In this document: piece by piece, positions 60,926-64,000 of the stretch | Layout of the letters: every line of letters begins with the position of its first letter | Numbering within the stretch: position 1 is the stretch's first letter | Source: Clostridiales bacterium | GTDB taxonomy: Bacteria; Bacillota; Clostridia; Oscillospirales; Acutalibacteraceae | Direction of reading: 5' to 3' | Assembly: GCA_018364155.1 (NCBI GenBank) | Contig: JAGZMM010000001.1 | Coordinates: forward strand, 310,001 to 374,000 | DNA length: 64,000 nt | Program-made: the position numbers and the translations under genes | Notes under the pieces: model-generated | Seen by the model: the letters and a program-made list of their open reading frames with translations, nothing else | Told to the model about the DNA's origin: nothing | Databases searched by the model: none

Positions 60926-61438
60926 TTACCTGGACTGCGCCGAAGCAAAAGGGAATTGACCGTCGAGAAACCTTCGTCCCGTCTTCGTACGGAAAATTTG
61001 TTCCCTTGCCGCGGCAACCGCATCCTTTCCCGCTTGTTCTTCATAGAGATTTACCAGAAAATCCGCTTCTACGAGAATCTGATAATCGAGTCCATCAATT
61101 TGCGTATAGGTGTGATGGCGGGAAACAAGAAAGCACACCCGTTCCACCACCTGGGGTAGAAATCCCAGTCCGGTGAGCATCTTCCTCGCTACCGGCGGTC
61201 CCTCAATTTCCTGATAGGTTCCGGCGCTGGAATGGTATTTCAAAAGGCTGTTGCGAATCCCCACATCATGGACGATCGCCGCCAGTTCCAAAACCTCCTG
61301 TATCTCCTTTGGAAGCTCTTCGAGCCGGCCGATTGTCTGGGCAAACGCATATACCTTCAAAAAATGCTGAATGCGTTTGGGATCTCCCTGGTCATAAGCA
61401 ATCATGGTATCCATTAGCTGCGCTGTCCTTTGTGTCAT
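60926..61438 (-). CDS. HD-domain metal-dependent phosphohydrolase
   Basis: HD superfamily protein; may act on nucleotides. HFLKVYAFAQTIGR gives the first His, LELAAIVHDVGIRN the HD pair, and FLVSRHHTYTQIDG with ILVEADFLVN the remaining ligands. 170 residues from ATG 61438 (GGAGG upstream). A possible promoter is TTGCGT (61560-61565), 18 bases, TATCAT (61536-61541). Not close to known c-di-GMP HD-GYP proteins because the GYP motif is absent. Confidence 0.75.
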   Translation of the reverse strand: MTQRTAQLMDTMIAYDQGDPKRIQHFLKVYAFAQTIGRLEELPKEIQEVLELAAIVHDVGIRNSLLKYHSSAGTYQEIEGPPVARKMLTGLGFLPQVVERVCFLVSRHHTYTQIDGLDYQILVEADFLVNLYEEQAGKDAVAAAREQIFRTKTGRRFLDGQFPFASAQSR

Positions 61439-61887
61439 GTTGAATTCCTCCCAATGCTCTAACATTTCCATTCGCATCTCAAAGGGTAGATTGCCAAAAA
61501 AAGGCGATTATTCTCTCTTTTCATGCGTCTTTTTTATGATATCGTCCCGGCACCGTATAACGCAAACACCGGGCGGCAAAAATGAAGCAAACACCGTTTT
61601 GCTGTTCCGTTTTTTCGCTATGTCCTGTCTGCAAGGTGCCCGACGTAATCTTTGCAGAAAAAACCAAATATCCCCCTTGGCCCGTCTTTCTTTTTAACAA
61701 ACAGTCAATTTACATGGATGTGGAAATGTGCTATAGTTTAAAAATCAGTACTTTTTCCTGTTGATCCGACTGCTTTTTACCGTCTAAAGATTCGGTATAC
61801 ACATATTAAGAGCAGTTCGAGAACCCAGTGGTGCTTCTTAATCACACGACCGAGAAAAAGGATCAAACCATCATTGGAGGATAACGA
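61439..61887. other. 449-base divergent intergenic region
   Basis: Separates the minus-strand HD gene from the plus-strand glycan gene. It holds candidate promoters on each strand (minus 61536-61565, plus 61709-61737) and an AT-rich spacer; no small ORF with a good ribosome site is apparent. The plus-strand leader of about 145 bases has no known riboswitch fold that I recognise. Confidence 0.5.
61709..61737 (+). promoter_or_regulatory. SigA-type promoter of the methyltransferase-GT fusion gene
   Basis: TTTACA (61709-61714), 17 bases, TATAGT (61732-61737) preceded by TGC (extended -10). Transcription would start near 61744. Confidence 0.75.
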
Positions 61888-64000
61888 ATGGACTACCGTC
61901 AATTCTATAACAAAGAATATTATGACGCCTATGCTACGGCGGACGGGGCGGTTTCTTACCGGGACAATCCCAGCCTGCAAGAATTTTATCAGCATGTTGC
62001 CGATAAGGTGGTAGAGGACTTTCATCCAAACACCTTTCTGGATATCGGCTGTGCAATGGGCTGGCTGGTTGCCGCACTGCGGGACCGCGGGGTAAACGCA
62101 TACGGAATCGACGTTTCTTCCTATGCCATCGGCCAGGTACGGGAGGATATCCGTCCTTATTGCAGAGCCCAGTCTGCCCTGGAGGACCTGCCTGAAGATT
62201 TTCCAAAACGTTACGACATGGTTTCCTGCATTGAAATGATCGAGCATCTAGAGGAACCGGACGGACTGGCTCTCATTAAAAAGATGTGTTCCTATACCGA
62301 TACGTTGCTGCTTTCTTCCACGCCGGACGCCAAGGATGAACCCACTCATTTCAATGTACAGCAGCCGGAATACTGGGTCAAGCACTTTGCACCGTATCAA
62401 TTTCTCCACAAACTGGATTACGACCCATCCTATATCTCCTCCCAAGCCTTGTGTTTTTATCGCGCCGATCAAAAACAGCTAGGTAGTCTGGTTGAGGACT
62501 ATGAAAAATACTGCCGGCTCACCCGCGAAAACATAACCAACCAGTATGACCAGATCCTTCGCCGCAAGGATCTCCTTATTTCCGACCTGGAGAATTCCGT
62601 TGCTCTCTTAAACGATGTCAAAAGCAAAAATGAGATTCTCATTTCCAATCTTGAAAATTCCGTCGGTGCTTTAAACGAGGCCAAAAGCAAGAATGAAGCG
62701 GCTTTGGAACGGCTTAATAGCACCCTCGACGACATGCAAAACCAACTCAGGGCCCTCATTGCTGACCGTGATCATAAGCAGTCTCTGTATCAGGAGATTT
62801 TAGACTCCAAATGGTGGAAGCTTACAAAGCCCGGGCGTTGGACGGTTACCAAGTGCAAAAATGCCCTGCGCAGAATTCCGCTGGTGCGAAAATTGGTAAA
62901 CGGTTTTCGTCTGTTTCGTGAGACTGGGTTTTCGGGAATTGCAAAAAAGATCAAGGCAAAACGGATTCTACGGCGTTATATTCCCAAAAACAGCCTGAGC
63001 ATGGGAAAATTTCTGTCCGCTGAAACCGCTGTCAAACAGCTTGAAACGAAGTTTGACAAAGAGGTAAAAATCAGCATCCTCGTCCCTCTTTATAATACGC
63101 CGCCGGTCTTTCTCAGGGAAATGATCGACTCCTGTATCAATCAAACCTATCGAAACTGGGAGCTTTGTCTTGCGGACGCCAGTGACAGCGACGACGGCAG
63201 GACCGGCGCCATTTGTGCCCAGTACACGGCCAAAGATTCCCGTATCCGGTATCAAAAGCTTTCCGAAAACAAAGGCATTTCCCATAACACCAATGCGGCC
63301 ATCGAGATGGCAACCGGAGACTATATTTCTCTGCTCGACCACGACGATCTGCTTCATCCCGCCGCTCTCTTTGAAGTGCGCAAAGCGATCGACCAGGGTG
63401 CGGACTTTATTTATACCGACGAGCTGACGTTTGCTTCCAGCATAGACGACGTCACTGTTGTCCATCTGAAACCGGACTTTGCCATTGACAATCTGCGCAG
63501 CAACAACTACATCTGCCATCTGTCCACCTTCCGCAGAGCGCTGCTCGACCAAGCCGGATGGTTCCATCCTGAATGTGACGGCAGCCAGGATTACGACATT
63601 ATTCTGCGGCTGACGGAAAAGGCGGAAAAAATCGTCCACGTCCCGAAAATTCTTTACTATTGGCGCAACCATGCAAAATCGGTGGCCAGCGACATCAGCG
63701 CCAAACCCTATTGCATCACCGCAGCCAAAAAGGCGCTTTCCGAGCATCTTGACCGCGTCGGGATTCAAGGAGAGGTTTCCCTGATTGAGAACATGCCCTC
63801 TTTTTACCGTATTGCGTATAAACTCACCTGTAAACCTCTGGTTTCCATTATCATTCCCACAAAGGATCACATTGAGGATTTGGACAAATGCCTGCAGTCC
63901 ATCTTGCGTAAAACCACGTATCCAAACTATGAAATTATTGTCGTGGAAAACAACTCCACCAGTTCCTCCACATTTGACTATTACAGAACTTTGGAAAAAT
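61888..64000 (+). CDS. Methyltransferase-coiled coil-GT2-GT2 fusion protein (3' end outside window)
   Basis: Large multidomain cell-surface glycan protein. Residues 1-215 are a class I SAM methyltransferase: FLDIGCAMGWLV (residue 50 on) and SCIEMIEHLEEPDG. Residues 205-300 are a coiled coil with a 21-residue tandem repeat. A short SKWWKLTKPGRW link leads to a GT2 glycosyltransferase from residue 394 (KISILVPLYNTPPVFLREMI) with DHDD metal site at 484-487 and NKGISHNTNAAIEMATGDYI. A second GT2 begins near 651 (LVSIIIPTKDHIEDLDKCL) and is cut by the window end after about 704 residues. ATG 61888 follows GGAGG. This looks like a chain-elongating, methyl-terminating glycan synthase, as known for other MT-GT fusions; no neighbour gene confirms the product. 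Confidence 0.88.
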   Translation, partial: MDYRQFYNKEYYDAYATADGAVSYRDNPSLQEFYQHVADKVVEDFHPNTFLDIGCAMGWLVAALRDRGVNAYGIDVSSYAIGQVREDIRPYCRAQSALEDLPEDFPKRYDMVSCIEMIEHLEEPDGLALIKKMCSYTDTLLLSSTPDAKDEPTHFNVQQPEYWVKHFAPYQFLHKLDYDPSYISSQALCFYRADQKQLGSLVEDYEKYCRLTRENITNQYDQILRRKDLLISDLENSVALLNDVKSKNEILISNLENSVGALNEAKSKNEAALERLNSTLDDMQNQLRALIADRDHKQSLYQEILDSKWWKLTKPGRWTVTKCKNALRRIPLVRKLVNGFRLFRETGFSGIAKKIKAKRILRRYIPKNSLSMGKFLSAETAVKQLETKFDKEVKISILVPLYNTPPVFLREMIDSCINQTYRNWELCLADASDSDDGRTGAICAQYTAKDSRIRYQKLSENKGISHNTNAAIEMATGDYISLLDHDDLLHPAALFEVRKAIDQGADFIYTDELTFASSIDDVTVVHLKPDFAIDNLRSNNYICHLSTFRRALLDQAGWFHPECDGSQDYDIILRLTEKAEKIVHVPKILYYWRNHAKSVASDISAKPYCITAAKKALSEHLDRVGIQGEVSLIENMPSFYRIAYKLTCKPLVSIIIPTKDHIEDLDKCLQSILRKTTYPNYEIIVVENNSTSSSTFDYYRTLEK
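62572..62697 (+). repeat. Two 63-base tandem repeats in the coiled-coil linker
   Basis: Two consecutive 63-base units encode LLISDLENSVALLNDVKSKN-E and ILISNLENSVGALNEAKSKN-E (21 residues, three heptads each). DNA identity is lower than protein similarity, so the duplication is old and maintained, probably to set linker length. Confidence 0.85.

Noticed and set aside
62968..63870. 300-codon minus-strand open frame within the glycosyltransferase region
   Set aside because: Antisense to GT2 motifs (DHDD, NKGISHN) on the plus strand; no promoter or ribosome site.
1..64000. Mobile elements, prophage, CRISPR, tRNA or rRNA genes
   Set aside because: I saw no transposase, integrase or phage proteins, no regularly spaced repeats, and no tRNA cloverleaf or rRNA signature while reading; a covariance-model scan would be decisive for missed RNAs.

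Overview
The window reads as a chromosomal segment of a spore-forming, anaerobic, fairly GC-rich member of the Clostridia (Oscillospirales/Ruminococcaceae-like is my inference from gene order and composition, not proven). Support: spore genes (spoIVA, a sipL-like gene, spoVM, yabP, yabQ, gerW/ytfJ, dacF, a spoVB-like flippase), Firmicutes housekeeping synteny, SigA-type promoters and Rho-independent terminators at most operon boundaries, a CIRCE operator at groESL, and biotin-dependent carboxyl-transfer genes. I saw no rRNA, tRNA, CRISPR array, insertion sequence or phage gene. Almost everything is on the minus strand; only a CorA transporter and a glycan-assembly protein at the right edge are on the plus strand.

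Layout by coordinate. 1-3091: secreted M14 zinc carboxypeptidase, cut by the window edge. 3436-4881: divIVA followed by a fumarase/tartrate-dehydratase beta subunit. 5079-8594: a spore-envelope block with spoIVA, sipL-like, a 27-codon spoVM, and a 49-codon membrane ORF. 8681-22217: the conserved run yicC-remA-gmk-rpoZ-priA-def-fmt-yugP-rsmB-rlmN-prpC-prkC-rsgA-thiN, read right to left from one strong promoter at 22304-22332 and running into spoVM. 22470-25685: a three-gene transcarboxylase-like operon (12S-, 1.3S- and 5S-type subunits) with its own promoter. 25818-31314: M50 protease-scpA-scpB-ytfI-ytfJ-dacF-rluB-acetyltransferase-like. 31627-33680: groES-groEL with CIRCE. 33818-38057: rRNA methyltransferase, hpf, fumarase alpha subunit, amidohydrolase. 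38168-43154: the yabM-N-O-P-Q-divIC-yabR block with hup inserted. 43217-45618: two nucleoside-salvage enzymes and a zinc-ribbon protein. 45736-53886: recJ-relA-dtd-nudix-MBL-hemZ-udk. 54004-55901: a degenerate patatin-like gene and corA. 56038-60545: a substrate-binding lipoprotein followed by a dCache/HAMP/PAS/GGDEF/EAL receptor. 60926-64000: an HD-domain protein and a methyltransferase-coiled coil-GT2-GT2 fusion that runs off the right edge.

How the parts fit. SpoVM (membrane anchor), SpoIVA (coat ATPase) and the SipL-like linker are the known base layer of the spore coat and lie within 3.4 kb here. PrkC/PrpC and RelA are signalling modules embedded in translation and replication operons. 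The lipoprotein and GGDEF/EAL pair looks like a solute-sensing c-di-GMP switch, since no ABC permease is next to it. The main oddities are a RecJ lacking its first catalytic motif, a fumarase whose two subunits are 32 kb apart, a patatin-like protein without its nucleophile, and 16-base inverted promoter repeats flanking that patatin-like gene.
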